This document shows, one piece after another, positions 29,880 through 41,689 of a stretch of DNA of 64,000 bases. Both the position numbers and the translations under genes were made by a program. Location of the stretch: assembly GCA_016748015.1 (NCBI GenBank), contig JAAOMT010000664.1, positions 640,392 through 704,391 on the forward strand, in the 5' to 3' direction. The DNA comes from Geosiphon pyriformis. Lineage: Eukaryota > Glomeromycota > Glomeromycetes > Archaeosporales > Geosiphonaceae. The notes under the pieces were generated by a model, which saw only the letters and a program-made list of their open reading frames with translations, did not search any database and was not told the DNA's origin. How positions within the stretch are numbered: the first letter of the stretch is position 1; every line of letters begins with the position of its first letter.

Positions 29880-31003
29880 TACTGAGCACAAGAGCCATGC
29901 CACTAATAACTGTATTTGGTTTTCTTGCCAGGCTTTTGGTCAAAAGTTCTTCTTAGAATATCATAGTAGGGCCAGCAAATCAGCTTGCTATTTACAATGA
30001 TTCCCTTTCTATCAGCTTTAACATTGTCTAGTGGCTTGCCATTGCTGGTAAAGGTGGTGTAAGCAAGTTCAGCAGTTTCTTTTTGTTCTTCTTATTCATT
30101 TTCTTCATCACTCTCTTCATCATCTGATTTCTTTGATTGCTTATCTTCTTGATTTTGTTTGGTTGCTGGAGGAGTTGTCCAATGGCGACATTTAACCACA
30201 ATAGATTTTTTACCACATCTTATGGTTAGCTCACAAAGTTCATAGTTGAGTAAAACTTTTGCTTTCTTGAGCCACTCATTGCCAACAATGATGGTGTATT
30301 CTTTAGCTTCAGAAACTTCTATGTCAGTTTCAATACTGATGCCATTGATGTGAACAGGAATAGCTTTGGCAATACCCAGATCTTTTTTCTTGTTACCATA
30401 TATGTTGGTCATTGGTCAGGTGGAAGACTCATCAATTTTTCTGCCAATTGCTTCAAGAAAGTGTTTGGCAATTACACTAACAGATGATTCACTGTCTAGA
30501 ATCAAGTCAATGAAGTAACCAGCAACTTGTGCTTTGCAAATTAGAGGAGTGACATTGCTGTTGTCAGCAAGTTCAGCTTGGCGAGAGCGTTTATTGGTCT
30601 TTGGTGTTTTTTTCTTGAGGATTAGAGATTTGTGGAAATCTTTTCTGAACTGTGGATGGGTCATTAACTGGCCAAAGGTAATGTGTGCTGGGGTTTTCAT
30701 GAAATCTTTGACAACAGAATAGGGTCCAGATTTTTGTACAATTTCTGGGGGTTCCAACTTTGGAGGGTTTTTAAAAACTTTGGCTTTTGGTGGCTTATTG
30801 TTATTAGCAGTGGAAGTTGAGACTTTGTTGGGATCTAGAACGAAATCAACCTTGGTTTTTTTCTTTTTTCTGGTTGATTCAGAAGTGTTGATTGCTAATT
30901 CATCCATGTCATGGTTATCATTAGTTAAGTTAAAAGCAAAAAAGAGGTTTTCTTTTGGTTGGCTTGCACTCTCACTCTTTGGAGGTGTGCCTACTAGTTT
31001 AAA
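29880..31003 (-). pseudogene. Pol N-terminus, protease and linker of A2
   Basis: The frame is entered at the slippery site and is open through MDELAINTSESTRKKKK (30907) to 30416, then 30412 to 30092. The retropepsin motif at about 30480-30500 reads LDSESSVSVIAKHFL, with Glu where the canonical motif has Gly. NISIETD-type and AKEYTIIVGNEWLKKAKVLL follow with Trp intact (stop in A1). Next come an acidic Glu/Asp-rich linker and the block GKLICWPYYDILRRTFDRKPGKK, then WHGSCAQ and SSDECKSCLIYYKD, a Cys-containing tail between protease and RT. Confidence 0.8.
30994..31003 (-). promoter_or_regulatory. Programmed -1 frameshift site, gag/pol of A2
   Basis: The minus strand reads TCT TTA AAC TAG in the gag frame. 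The heptamer T_TTA_AAC (30997-31003) is followed at once by the gag stop (TGG TAG in A1, TAG TAG here). A -1 slip continues TTT AAA CTA GTA GGC into protease. Confidence 0.8.
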
Positions 31004-32544
31004 GACTGATAAACAGTGGCTTCAACCAGAGGATCCTCTCCAAAGAAATTGATATTAGCATGATTGGGTCTTTGATTGGGGACATTGTTGTTGCTAATTC
31101 TGTTGTTTTGATTGTCATTGTTTCTAGGAGCTAGAGAAGGCAGGGGAGAATTGTTACAATCTCTGAAGAAATGTTTAGTTAATCCACAATTGTAACACAC
31201 AGATGGACTATAATTTTGTTGTCTTTGATATAGGGATTGCTGGGGTTGATTAAAACAGAGTTCAAATTTGGGTCTTTGGAATTGTTAATTCTCTCTGACA
31301 GCTTGGGCTAAGAGTTCCAGTAATCAAGTAAGATTAGCTGTAAGTCTATTTATTAACTGTTTATTTGAGTCTTAAGTTTGGGCAGCAAAAGAGACAGCAG
31401 TCATTTGTGGAGCTGGAGCCATGACAGAAGCAGGAGCAAAAACTGAAAGTGTGGATCCCAAATGCATCCTTTAGTTATTTTTAATTCTTTGTGTTAGTTC
31501 AATAGCTATGTCTATTGTTGAGTTGTTTTTTAAAGCCAAAAAAAGCCAAAGAACATACAATAGATCAGTTCTTAATCCTTTTATGAAAGAATGGATCTTT
31601 TGTTCTTCTGTCTAGTTTTTTCCAGAGTCTACACGTTTGATTAGCTTTCTAATAACTTTGGCATATTCAGTCACTACTTTTCCAGGGCCTTGGATTCTTC
31701 TTTTCAATTCCATGTGCCATTTGGATATTAATATTGGGGTTCTGAACTTGGCCTCAAATTGGATAGTGAAAGAAGTATTTTCTTCTCCAGCATTGGTTGA
31801 TGTCCATCTGATTATTCTGTGTTGAGCATTGACATCTGTTTCTTGTGAGAACCAGATAGCAGAAAAGCCTTGAAGGTAGCCACCAACGATTTGGAACTTG
31901 TATTTTTCATTATATTGGTTGGCTGTGACAGCTCCCTCAAAATCATCTAATCATTCAATTGGATCTTGTGCATCACCTCTAAATAGTGGTAGTGGGGTAT
32001 TGTTTCTTTTTACTAAAGCAGTTTGTATATCTTAGAGGGTGGCCAGAATGTTTACTTGCATGGGGTCATTAGCCATTGGTTCAAGAGTAACTGTTTGTGT
32101 AGATGAGTCTGATTTGCTTAATAAAAAGTCAAAAACAGGGGCAGTTTGGTAACTTTTTTCTTCTGTTTCAAAAGGAGTTTCAGTTGTTTGATGGGCAGCA
32201 ATCCAAATGTAGATTTGATAATTCAGATATTCGAAATTAGGGAGCTGTTGTTCAAAGGTTGCAAAATATAAGAGCTGATTGATACTGTTGTTTTTTTCTT
32301 CAAAATTGTCTTCAAAATAGGCTTGGTCAAAGTAATAGGTTGTATAAGCTGTGTAAGTTTCAGCTGAATGCTTATTTAGAAACCAGTTTCAAAAGTCTTG
32401 GAATTGTCTGCTAGATTGTTCTTCAATGGGAAAGCAAATCAAGCAGGAGGGCAAAGAATTGAGTTCAATAAAGTCTAAATTGTTTTTGTTGTGTGCTTTA
32501 AAGTGTTCTTTTGATTGTTGTGACAGGTATGAATAATCACCCAT
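30994..32544 (-). pseudogene. Gag of gypsy A2
   Basis: The start at 32544 (MGDYSYLSQQSKEHFKAHN) lies 29 bases after the PBS and leads into a frame kept to the stop at 30994, broken by about eight stops. Domains in order: an N-terminal region (LPSCLICFPIEEQSS), the block MANDPMQVNILATL (32076), the capsid-like QIVGGYLQGFSAIWF and KWHMELKRRIQGPGKVVTEY, and a CYNCGLTKHFFRDC knuckle (C-X2-C-X4-H-X4-C, about 31160-31200), then an Asn-rich tail ending VYQSLN. Most stops correspond to Gln or Trp in A1. Confidence 0.8.
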
Positions 32545-32572
32545 ACAATAGGAAACAAAGTGGATTTTGACA

Positions 32573-32590
32573 ACCTCACAGAGAGCACCA
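32573..32590 (-). promoter_or_regulatory. Primer binding site of A2
   Basis: TGGTGCTCTCTGTGAGGT on the minus strand, 6 bases inside the 5' LTR, differs from the A1 site at two positions. Confidence 0.75.
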
Positions 32591-32596
32591 CTTTTA

Positions 32597-33231
32597 TGTT
32601 ACGGGTTGGAGTAACAAACTAATGGATAGCAAAGGAGAACAAGATTGTAGGGTGATGGAAATACTCAAAGAGGAATTCAACCTTAAAGAGTGAATTGAAT
32701 GAGTATAGATTCAATGTGTGAGATCAGTCATTATTCTTTTCAAAGGTAACTGGGGAATCTGAAGGTAGAGGAATAATCTGTACTGTCAACAATTAATCAC
32801 CACTGGTATAATTCTATGCTTCATGTTGACACTCTTAGAATTCAATATCAGGTATCAACTTGTGCTTTTCAGTTACGTTTATTTAAATAATTTTCAAATG
32901 CTATAATTATATACGTCAGAAAAAGGCCAACAAATAATTTTTTATTTTTAAGATGTTCAGATACTTGAAGGTAGGGAAAAAGAAATTAGTGATAAGAGAA
33001 GAATTGAGATGAAAGTTGTTATTTTATTTATTCTTGATTATTCAAATGCTTGTTATTATATGCTTTTCTATAGCTAAGAGATTCATCACTTATATAGCTA
33101 TCAAAAGTGGTCAATGATCAGATCAATAATCAGGTCAATGATTACTTTCTAAAAATAGTGTGACTAATCATATGACATCAGTGGCTAATACATGTGATAA
33201 TTAATAAGAAGTATAGGTCTCAACTGTAACA
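32597..33231 (-). repeat. 5' LTR of A2
   Basis: This 635-bp LTR has TGTTAC and GTAACA ends and about three 12-bp units near 33113-33142. It is collinear with 25083-25723. Confidence 0.9.
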
Positions 33232-33630
33232 ATAGTACAAAGTCTTTATAAAATATAAATACAAATCAGTTGTGAACTTGCTTATAAAACCAGCTGTTAT
33301 GTGTAAGTCAGAATGCCAAACTAATACAGTACAAATCAAATCTATATCACCAATTATGTTTTTGTTAATAATATTAAAACCAGATCCAATCTTCCAATGA
33401 GCACAATAAACAGTCTTGAAAATTCTCCAAGCAAAATAATAAATGTTTCCAAATACTGCTATTTCACTAGCCCTAATAAATCTATTCTTAATTAGAACAA
33501 GAAGCACAAAATTTGAATTAGTAACTGAGTCAGTCAGCTCATTAGTATACTTATTATCTAAAACATTTGAATGTTTCTTAACCTTGTGCCAAGAAATATT
33601 AAGTCTCTTATTTCTAATAATTAAATAGTT
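33232..33630 (-). pseudogene. LINE D3, upstream part (RNase H end and C-terminal region)
   Basis: Reading starts near 33630 (5' truncation) with NISWHKVKKHSNVLDNKYTN, which matches the last RNase H motif region of D1 (VKGHTSIIGNKCAN). It continues in an open stretch (33507-33220) NRFIRASEIAVFGN, then HWKIGSGF, DIDLICTVLVWHSDLHITAGF. The A2 element cuts it at 33232, and the remainder lies at 24360-25082. 5' truncation is usual for LINE insertions. Confidence 0.72.
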
Positions 33631-34069
33631 TTAAGTTATAAAAAAAAATATTAAATAAATTTTTTATAATTTTATTATTATTATTTAATTAAATAATTTA
33701 ATAATACAGACTAAATAATTTTATATTTTATTATTATTGTTAATATTATTGTTTATAAAGAGCAGTTGGGCTTTACTTATTAAATTGCATTAATAATAAA
33801 AAATAAAAAAATAAAAAATCTTTATATATTATTACTTATATAAAAAATAAAAAATTAATTAATATTTATTATATAATATAAATAAATATTAGAATTAAAA
33901 AAAATAACATAATATTAAAATTTTCAAAAATACTAAAAAAAATGCCAAAAATACCAACAATAATTCAAAAAATATATAAGAATAACTAAGAATACCAGAA
34001 TATTTTATATTACAAAAATTATATATATATAATAATATTATTAAAAAAAATATATTTTTTTTTATTAAA
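33631..34069. other. AT-rich spacer between LINE fragments D3 and D4
   Basis: Low-complexity AT sequence with AATAAAAAAT-type runs. No gene, LTR end or repeat array recognised. Confidence 0.6.
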
Positions 34070-36330
34070 TTTAACAAATAAGACTCAACTATTATCTAGA
34101 AATTAAAAACAAACTAAATGTTCTAATGTTAAATAAAGTTCATGTACTTTTTATATATAAACAGTTATTTAAACCAGTTCAGATTATACTAAATTAATAC
34201 AATAGAAAAAAACTTATTCAAAGACAACATCTTTTAAATAACATCAAATAAAATAATACTACAAAAGACCAATCCAATCAGCTATTTAGCTGTTTTCAAA
34301 GAATCATTTTTAATACTAATAGACTTATGTGTTTAAAGAAATATTAAGTTAGAAAACACATTATTGTTTATACTAATTAAATACTCCAAATTACCAGAAA
34401 TATCACCATTGTTTATACAGCACTCTTTTTTTAAAAAAACCATTTTTTTTCTTAACTCACTAACAATCTTGCTAAAAAAACCCAGATAAACTATAAGCTT
34501 ATTAATTTTTAAACTAAGAATACTGTTTGAGATAAGATTACCCTTAATAAAATATTTAAATACAGTAATCAATATACTAACAAGCTTAATAATTGATTCA
34601 ACCAAAGCTGACAGCTTAACCAAATCAGATTTTAGAGACACCAGCTAAAAGAAAAACAGAAAATTACCAACAACCACAAAAAAAGAAGCAAAAGCTGTTA
34701 AAGGAGAAAATTTAGAAAAATTTGAATAAGCAAAAGTTTTAGCATAAGAAACATTACTCACAAAATGTGATTTGAACATTTTGAAAACCATAAAAGAAGA
34801 TAAAAAAACTGTACAGTTTGCAGCCAGATAGCCCATCTCTTAATATCTAAAGCAGTGCTAACAATTAGGGGTTTTCTACCAAATATAATATCTTTTTAGC
34901 ATACTAATCTTAACAACTACAGAATTTAAATTAACTTAAGAGCCAAATGTAATCAAAACAAACTGAAAACAATGATCAAAATTAAATAAATGAGGAATAA
35001 AACAATTTTAACTACTAATTTAAGAAATTATATTACTGATTTCAAAAATAATACAGCCAAAAAAAAAATTAACCAACTTGGTTTTAACTTATTATAAAAC
35101 AAAATAGTCTTTTTTTGATTTATAAGAAAAAAAATTTGAATACTATCTTTGTTTACCAATACTAATCAGTAATTGAAAGCAGATATAATAGCATATAATT
35201 TATTAAAATAAACAATCATGTATTATCAAACACCAGCAAGCTTTAGCACAACACAAAAAATTTTACTAAAAACATTAAGAACTAACTTAATATTAATAGC
35301 AGATACATCCAAAAACACATTATGTAGTGTAACAACAACAACAAAAGAAGAATCAGATTTAGAAATTACCAAAAACTTGGCAATTTTAAAAGTAACCAAA
35401 CAAACAAAACTTGTAAGCTCAACCAGAAATGCAGTATTCAAAAAACTTTGAGAACCAAACTTTATACAGAAAAGCTTTATATTGTCTTTTGACATTAACT
35501 TTGCATCTAAAAAACCATATACAGATTAAAAAACAGCCTTAACATAAACCAATTTAATCTTGAAAATATTATCAAGTATTAGAATAAAGACTATTCATTC
35601 AACAAATCTTTAATAACTAGTAATAGTTTCTCAAATACTACCAGTAACAATACCAGAAACCAAAAAAAATAATTCAGTATTTATTTAATCAGTCTAGTTT
35701 TCAAAAATAGGTAATTTAATAAGAGATAATTGCTTTGCTTTTAGAACTGGTAAAAATCTATTAAAAGACATCATATTTAACAATACAGTCAGTAGTTAAT
35801 CTTAATTTATCTTAAATAATATATTGGATAATACAGTAGATATTTCATCTAAGATCTCAGTTGGAACCACAAAGTGGTTTGATATAACAATAACAAAGAC
35901 AAGCAACTGCTTCCACTTTTTTAAATCTTTGGTTTTTTTGACTATTTTGTTTAAAGAAATAGTATTAGTAACACTAAATATAAAAACTATAATGGAAAAA
36001 ACCAGCTTGTTAATTGGTCTGTTATTAAAAATTTTTGAGCTCTTAGAAAAGATAAAAGCAACACTAAGACTAATTTAAATATGTTTTTTTAAAGGAACTT
36101 TAACTAGTAAAAACCCAGCCAAAAATAAAAAAAATGCTTTAATGACCATTAAAAGCAGTTTTTTACTATTAATATTTAAGAAAAATGTAACCAAAATATT
36201 ATGTTTAGTTGTTTTAATAACAAAGAAATTTTCTTGTATTAAAACTTTATTAATTACTATATAAAAGATAATATTTACAGCTTTTTTACTCTTTGCTCTG
36301 ATTATAGTCATAAAATTAAAGAGATAAAGA
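34070..36330 (-). mobile_element. ORF1-only LINE (D4)
   Basis: This minus-strand element starts near 36330 with an ORF1 (ATG 36311) and goes straight from the ORF1 end (about 34333) to a 3' UTR (34090-34230) like that of D1 and D3. No endonuclease or RT sequence lies between. D5 is built the same way, so this may be a non-autonomous class and not a chance deletion. AT-rich sequence follows the 3' end. Confidence 0.65.
34333..36311 (-). pseudogene. LINE ORF1 protein remnant (D4)
   Basis: It starts MTIIRAKSKKAVNIIFYIVINKVL, collinear with MIITRAKNKKAANITF of D5. Recognisable blocks: LAGFLLVKVPLKKHI (36075), then a region of stops; KLFCIKFGSQSFLNTAFLVE (35495-35226), matching LFCVEFVSQKSLNSATKVA of D5; SSFMVFKMFKSHFVSNVSYAK (34836-34645); and a C-terminal LVKLSALVESIIKL stretch (34641-34333) that could form a coiled coil. 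The zinc knuckle area (about 34860) is too decayed to score. Non-functional. Confidence 0.65.
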
Positions 36331-36769
36331 GTTTTTTTTTATAATACTTTAAAAAAATAAATAAATATATTTAGATATTTAAATATTTTATAATTTATAA
36401 AATCTTAAAAACATATAATTAACTTAAATTTTAATTTTAATTACTTAAAAATTGATTTTATAATTAATAAACTTATTATTTAAATCAAAAAAATATTTAT
36501 AAATTATAATATTATAAATAATTTGATAAAAAATACAAAATTAATATAGAATTAACTTATTAAAAATTGTATAACTTATTAAAAGAGTAAAAACCACCAA
36601 AATAAACCAGTTAACATATTAAAAAAATAAAATACCAAAAGTTAAAAATTATTAATATCTAAAGTTTATTTTTAAACTATTTAAAATTAGTTTAAAAAAA
36701 AACCAAGAGCTAACAAAAACAAGAAACTTCTTAGTTTTAATACACAAAAAGTTTTTATTTTTTTGTAAA
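36331..36769. other. AT-rich spacer
   Basis: Low-complexity AT sequence between D4 and the microsatellite. No feature recognised. Confidence 0.55.
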
Positions 36770-37086
36770 AAAATAACAATAACAACAATAATAATAATAA
36801 TAACAATAATAATAACAATAACAACAATAATAATAATAACAATAACAATAACAATAACAACAATAATAATAATAACAATAACAATAATAATAAAAATAAA
36901 AATAAAAATAACAATAACAACAATAATAATAATAACGATAACAATAAAAATAAAAATAAAAATAACAATAATAACAATAATAACAAAAACAATAACTATA
37001 ACAACAATAATAATAACAACAACAATAACAACAATAACAACAACAATAATAATAATAATAATAATAATAACAACAACAACAACAGA
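36770..37086. repeat. AAT/AAC trinucleotide microsatellite
   Basis: About 315 bases of AAT, AAC and a few AAAAAT units on the + strand. It produces artefactual poly-Ile/Val/Leu frames on the minus strand. It lies just upstream of the kinase remnant, and the same ACA words recur inside that remnant. Confidence 0.95.
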
Positions 37087-37135
37087 AAAAAACATGAAAA
37101 AAAAAGATATATTAAGTAATTCAATTGTTAACTGA

Positions 37136-37489
37136 TTGAAAAAGTGTTCGAATGATAATCCTGAGAATCGTCCTACTGGGGAAGAAGTTGATAAGATGTT
37201 GGAGGAACTTCAGATAATGTATAATGAGAAGTTTATAAATAAGATATTTGCACATAAGGAGTCTACAGATGAGGAGTCTAAAACTGTAAATCTTCAGTTT
37301 CTAGAATCAGATAAATACGTAAAAGAAATGGTAAAAAGTGGTGACTCAACGACAAAAAATCAATCAATGATAACAATGACAACAATGACAACAACAATAA
37401 CAACAACTCGTATTTATCCAGAAGTTTATACAAGTCGTGTTTTAACTTTACAAATAATTGATTTTTCTAAAGGTTGGTTTATTTAATTT
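37136..37489 (+). pseudogene. C-terminal remnant of a protein kinase gene
   Basis: The frame reads KKCSNDNPENRPTGEEVDKM then LEELQ, which fits subdomain XI of a Tyr-kinase-like domain (usual consensus CW.x.DP..RPT); the Trp is Ser here. A tail follows with a Thr-rich repeat (encoded by ACAATGACA units) and YPEVYTSRVL near the end, similar to tails I recall from the large kinase families of arbuscular mycorrhizal fungi. No upstream kinase lobes are visible; the sequence before 37136 is a microsatellite, and a TGA lies directly upstream in frame. It is either a final exon cut off by repeat expansion or a gene fragment. CpG dinucleotides are retained, unlike in the transposons. Confidence 0.6.
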
Positions 37490-38783
37490 AGACATAATTA
37501 ATTTATTGATTTAATTATTATACAGTATATTAAAATTTTACATTAATTTATTTTACTATTCTATTTTAAAAGAATTTGTGTTTCTCCCTAAAGATAAGAA
37601 ATTAAAATATAATTATGTATTTTACATTATAATATCTTTAATGGTTATTTTACTATTTATTATATATTAGATGACTCTTTTATAGATCTAATCACGATTG
37701 AATATCTTTATTTTTACATTAGTAAGTACGTTAACTCTCTTTTCATAAGGGATATAGTTTAAATAGCTTTTATCGTTATTATATTTTAAATTTTATTAAT
37801 AATAATGTTGTTAGATTCAATTTATTATAAATGATATTCTCTCACATCTAAGAATAATTTATTTTCAGAAGGAACTATATTAAAAAAGTTTATTTTAAAA
37901 AGCCGATTTAAATTGAAAGTTGAATCGTGGTAAAAATTTTTACCTTATTAAAAAATTTTACTATTAAATTTGAATTAACTTTAATAAATTGATTTTTATT
38001 TTATAATAAAAATTTCAAATTAAAATATTTTTTAAAGATATTAACAAAAAACTCTCGAGAACTATACTCTCTATATTAATTAATACAGGCTTTATTTTAT
38101 AATAAATTAAATATTCACATATATATATATATATATTTAATTTCTTATAAAATAACTAATTAATATTTAAATTAAAATATCGAAATCAGATTTATAAATA
38201 ATCGAAAATAACTGATCATAGGATAAACATTTTTTTACCAATATATTCGAAAACAAATATGAAAAAAAATTAGTAAGTTTAAAATTGAAAAAATATTAAT
38301 TTTTAAAAATATAAGAGGAAATTATATAAATAATACTTATAATGTAATAATTTAATTATTTGAAATTCTGACAATTTTTTAAAAAAAGTAATCAATTAAG
38401 CTAATCTTTTAAATTTTAATTTCTAAATTTTACATTTGATTAAATATATATATATAACTCAAATTTGCATATATATAAAAATATATGTGATTTTCAATAT
38501 TATGAAAGAACTTTTTATTAGAAATTTGAATTTAGATTTTTTATATGCAATATTTTAACATAATACATTTAATTCTATTAAAAAAAAAGTAAATGTATTA
38601 GTTTTTCTAATAATCATCAGGATTTTCATTCAAATATATCGAATTTAATTTTTCTAATTGATTTTAATTTGAAAAAAGTGGGTTAAAGTATTTTTATAAA
38701 TAATTTAAAATTTTACATGTTTTAAACATGTTGACTATATAATTTAATTAATAGTAACTATTAAATGAATTAATATATATATA

Positions 38784-38814
<31 letters not shown>

Positions 38815-41532
38815 TATAATATGGTTATTTTAGTTTTTCAATTCAAAATTTTAAATACTATAAAAAATATATATAATAATTATGTTAATACTATTTTTGA
38901 AAAATTTAATTAGAAATATATTTAAAAATTCGGAATTTTAATAAGAAAAAATATTTTATATTAAGAAAATATAATCTTAAATTTCCTAAAATTAATATGA
39001 AATTTTATTTATTAAATTGTTAAAAAAATTAAAATATTTACACTATATTTATTATATAATTAAAATTATTTTTTATTTTTATAATAATAATAACAACAAC
39101 AACAACAAAAACAACAACAACAATAATAATAATAATAATATATTTTTATTTCATACAGAATTTTTAAATTTTGATTTATATTTACTAATATGACTGAAAA
39201 ATATATATACTTTGAATTTTTTGATTTATTAATTATATAAATATCTAATCAATTTTTTTTAAGTAATCTTATTTTAATAATCTTTTCATTGTTTTTATCT
39301 GTATTAATTTAAGTAATTAGATTTAAATTAATCAACTGTGCACAAAATTTCAAAAAATTATTAATAAAAACTAAATAATAAACTCAACTTTTAGCTTTAT
39401 TTTTAAAAGAACATGCTAAAAAAATATAAAAAATATGAAATTGTTTATTAAAAAGTAAAAAACTTAATAATATAAAATATTATATTATTTATCAAAAAAA
39501 ATTTTTATTGCTTATTTACATATTTTTTAATTATATTTTTATTAAAAAAATCTTAACTATTTAAATAATTACTATCTTTTTTTGTGTTAATTTGAAATCA
39601 TTTAAACTGCAAATATTATATTGAAAAAAATCAGAAACTACACCAAAAAAAGTGACAAAAAAGCTAACTATGTATATAAAGTTTTTTGAATTTAGCTTTT
39701 TTTATTAATAAAAAGTTTTTCAATCAAAAACATTCTCTTTTTTATTCAATAGTCTGTTATTAAAAGCCATTCTAAATTATCTTAACAAATAAAATACTTT
39801 ATAATAGAGTATTTATTATTGTAATTTTTTTTAAATATTTATTTATAATTAATAAAATCTAATATAATTTTTTATTTTTTACCAGATTATTATATTGTTA
39901 AATTATTTTATTATAACAAACAAATTATTAAGTTATAATAATAAAATTATTCAAATTTTAACTATTAAAAATAAACTTAATTAAATATTAATTTAGTTTT
40001 TAATACTATATCTAATATAAAAATTATTTATTTGGCATAATATTATCAAATAATTAAAAATTAAATTATTTATTAAAATATTTTAATTATATTTATTTTA
40101 TTTTTATTAATGTTATTAAATTTTATTTTAGCCTTAAAATTATTAAAATTATTAAAAAAATCAGTCAAAACAATAACAAAATCTTTAATAATACACTTTA
40201 TAATAATTAAAATTTTTGTGTATATTTTTATTTAGAAAAAACATAATTAAAATAATCAAAAAATTAATTGATTTAACAACAAATTTAATTAAAATAACTA
40301 ATTTAAAGATTTAAGATTCCAAAAATTTTAATCTAAAATTAATCACAAAATTAGTAATAAAAATAACCAAAAATACAATAATAATAAAAATTAGAATAAC
40401 AAAAATGTTAATATACAATTTTATACTAATAAAAAACAAATTAAAATTCTTAAAATTATTAATAAATTTAAAAAAAACCTAAAAATATATATATATATAT
40501 ATTTTACAATCTAAAGATAAATAATTCAAACTTTAATATTTGTAATAACATTAATATTTAAGAGTTTTTATTAAATACAATACTTATACAAAATATTAAT
40601 TCTTAAAACAACTGAATTTAAAACTTCAAAAAAATTAAAAATTACAATAATAAAGTATTAATAATAATAAAAATTAAGAAAATAAAAAATAAAACATGTA
40701 TAATTATTAATTTAAAAAATCAAATTACTAATATTAAGCTAGATTAGCAAACAAAAATAATAACAACAAAAAAAAATTTCTTAAAATAAATAATAATAAT
40801 ATATTATTATAAATTAATAAATTTTAAATTAACTAAAATAATAACACCTAAAAATTTTTAATATTATTAAAAAATATGTCAAAAAAAACATTATAAAATA
40901 CAATAAAAATAGAAAAAAAAACAAAAGTTATTACAAAAAATTTTGAAATTTTAAATATAATTAAAAACAAAAAATTATTAATAATAATTTTAGTAATAAC
41001 AATTAAAAAAAACTTTAAAAACAAAATCTATAAAAAATAACTTAATATTGTTTTTTAAAACTGATTTAAGTTTAATAAAATCAAATAACAAATAAAACAA
41101 AAAATTATTCAAAATTAGTTTATATTTAAAAATAATACTAAGTATTAAAGTAAAAACTATTTACTTAAAAATTTTTAATAATTAAAAATTGTTTTTTAAG
41201 TATTATTAAAAACAATATTAAAAAACAGAAAAAAGTAATTAATTTAGTTTTTATTTAAATAATTTAATAAGTTAATTAATTAAAATATACTTAAAAAAAT
41301 AATTTGTTTTGTTTTTAAAAATTAATTAGAAAATATTCTATATTAATAATATAATTAATAATTAATTTTAATTTATTTTAGAAAACATATTATTATTGTT
41401 ATTGTTTATATTAAAAAAAAATTAATTATTACTAAAAATTATATATTAAGATCTTATTTAAAACTCCAAAAAAATTTGATATAATAATAATATACATAAA
41501 TAATTTCTATTGTTTTTTAGATTTTTGGTTTT
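37487..41532. other. AT-rich intergenic sequence
   Basis: There is no gene or element that I can identify. The first part (to about 38930) keeps scattered CpG sites; from about 39000 to 41580 I saw none. It includes short simple repeats: (AT)n near 38120 and 40488, (TTA)n at 38788-38812, and AAT/AAC at 39083-39140. Confidence 0.6.
39083..39140. repeat. AAT/AAC microsatellite
   Basis: About 58 bases of AAT and AAC units, the same kind of tract as at 36770-37086 but much shorter. Confidence 0.9.
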
Positions 41533-41538
41533 TTTAAT

Positions 41539-41550
<12 letters not shown>

Positions 41551-41573
<23 letters not shown>

Positions 41574-41689
41574 GGTTTAATGAGTGCAGTCCAACCACTA
41601 CCTAATTACATAAACTAACAGGTTTTATATTAAGTGTGACTCATGCATTTTTCACACGTGACCAGCCATTTAAGCCAGTTAAGACAACA
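41551..41689 (-). other. 3' UTR and (TAA)n tail of LINE D1
   Basis: From the ORF2 stop the sequence carries TTAACTGGCTTAAATGGCTGG and GTGTGAAAAATGCATGAGTC, which recur in altered form in D3 (about 24430-24480) and D4 (about 34150-34210), then TTAAACC and seven TAA units. The shared part may be the RNA feature recognised by the RT. Confidence 0.65.

Larger units (their letters stand above)
25083..33231 (-). mobile_element. Ty3/gypsy element A2, complete but degraded, with inserted LTR
   Basis: This 8.15-kb minus-strand copy of family A has LTRs at 25083-25723 and 32597-33231 and a 4-bp duplication ATAG (25079-25082 and 33232-33235), so it inserted into LINE D3. The order is gag, slippery site, protease, RT, RNase H, integrase, ORF3. 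A C-family LTR (28126-28661) sits between RT and RNase H. It retains several residues lost in A1, such as the Asp of NADALSR and the second integrase Asp. Confidence 0.92.

Noticed and set aside
36652-37095. Minus-strand frames of poly-Val/Ile and poly-Leu up to 147 codons
   Set aside because: They are translations of the AAT/AAC microsatellite, not proteins.
37487-41532. tRNA, rRNA or small RNA genes in the intergenic stretch
   Set aside because: I looked for cloverleaf-like and GC-richer segments and saw none; the region is nearly pure A and T. A covariance-model scan would be needed to exclude them.
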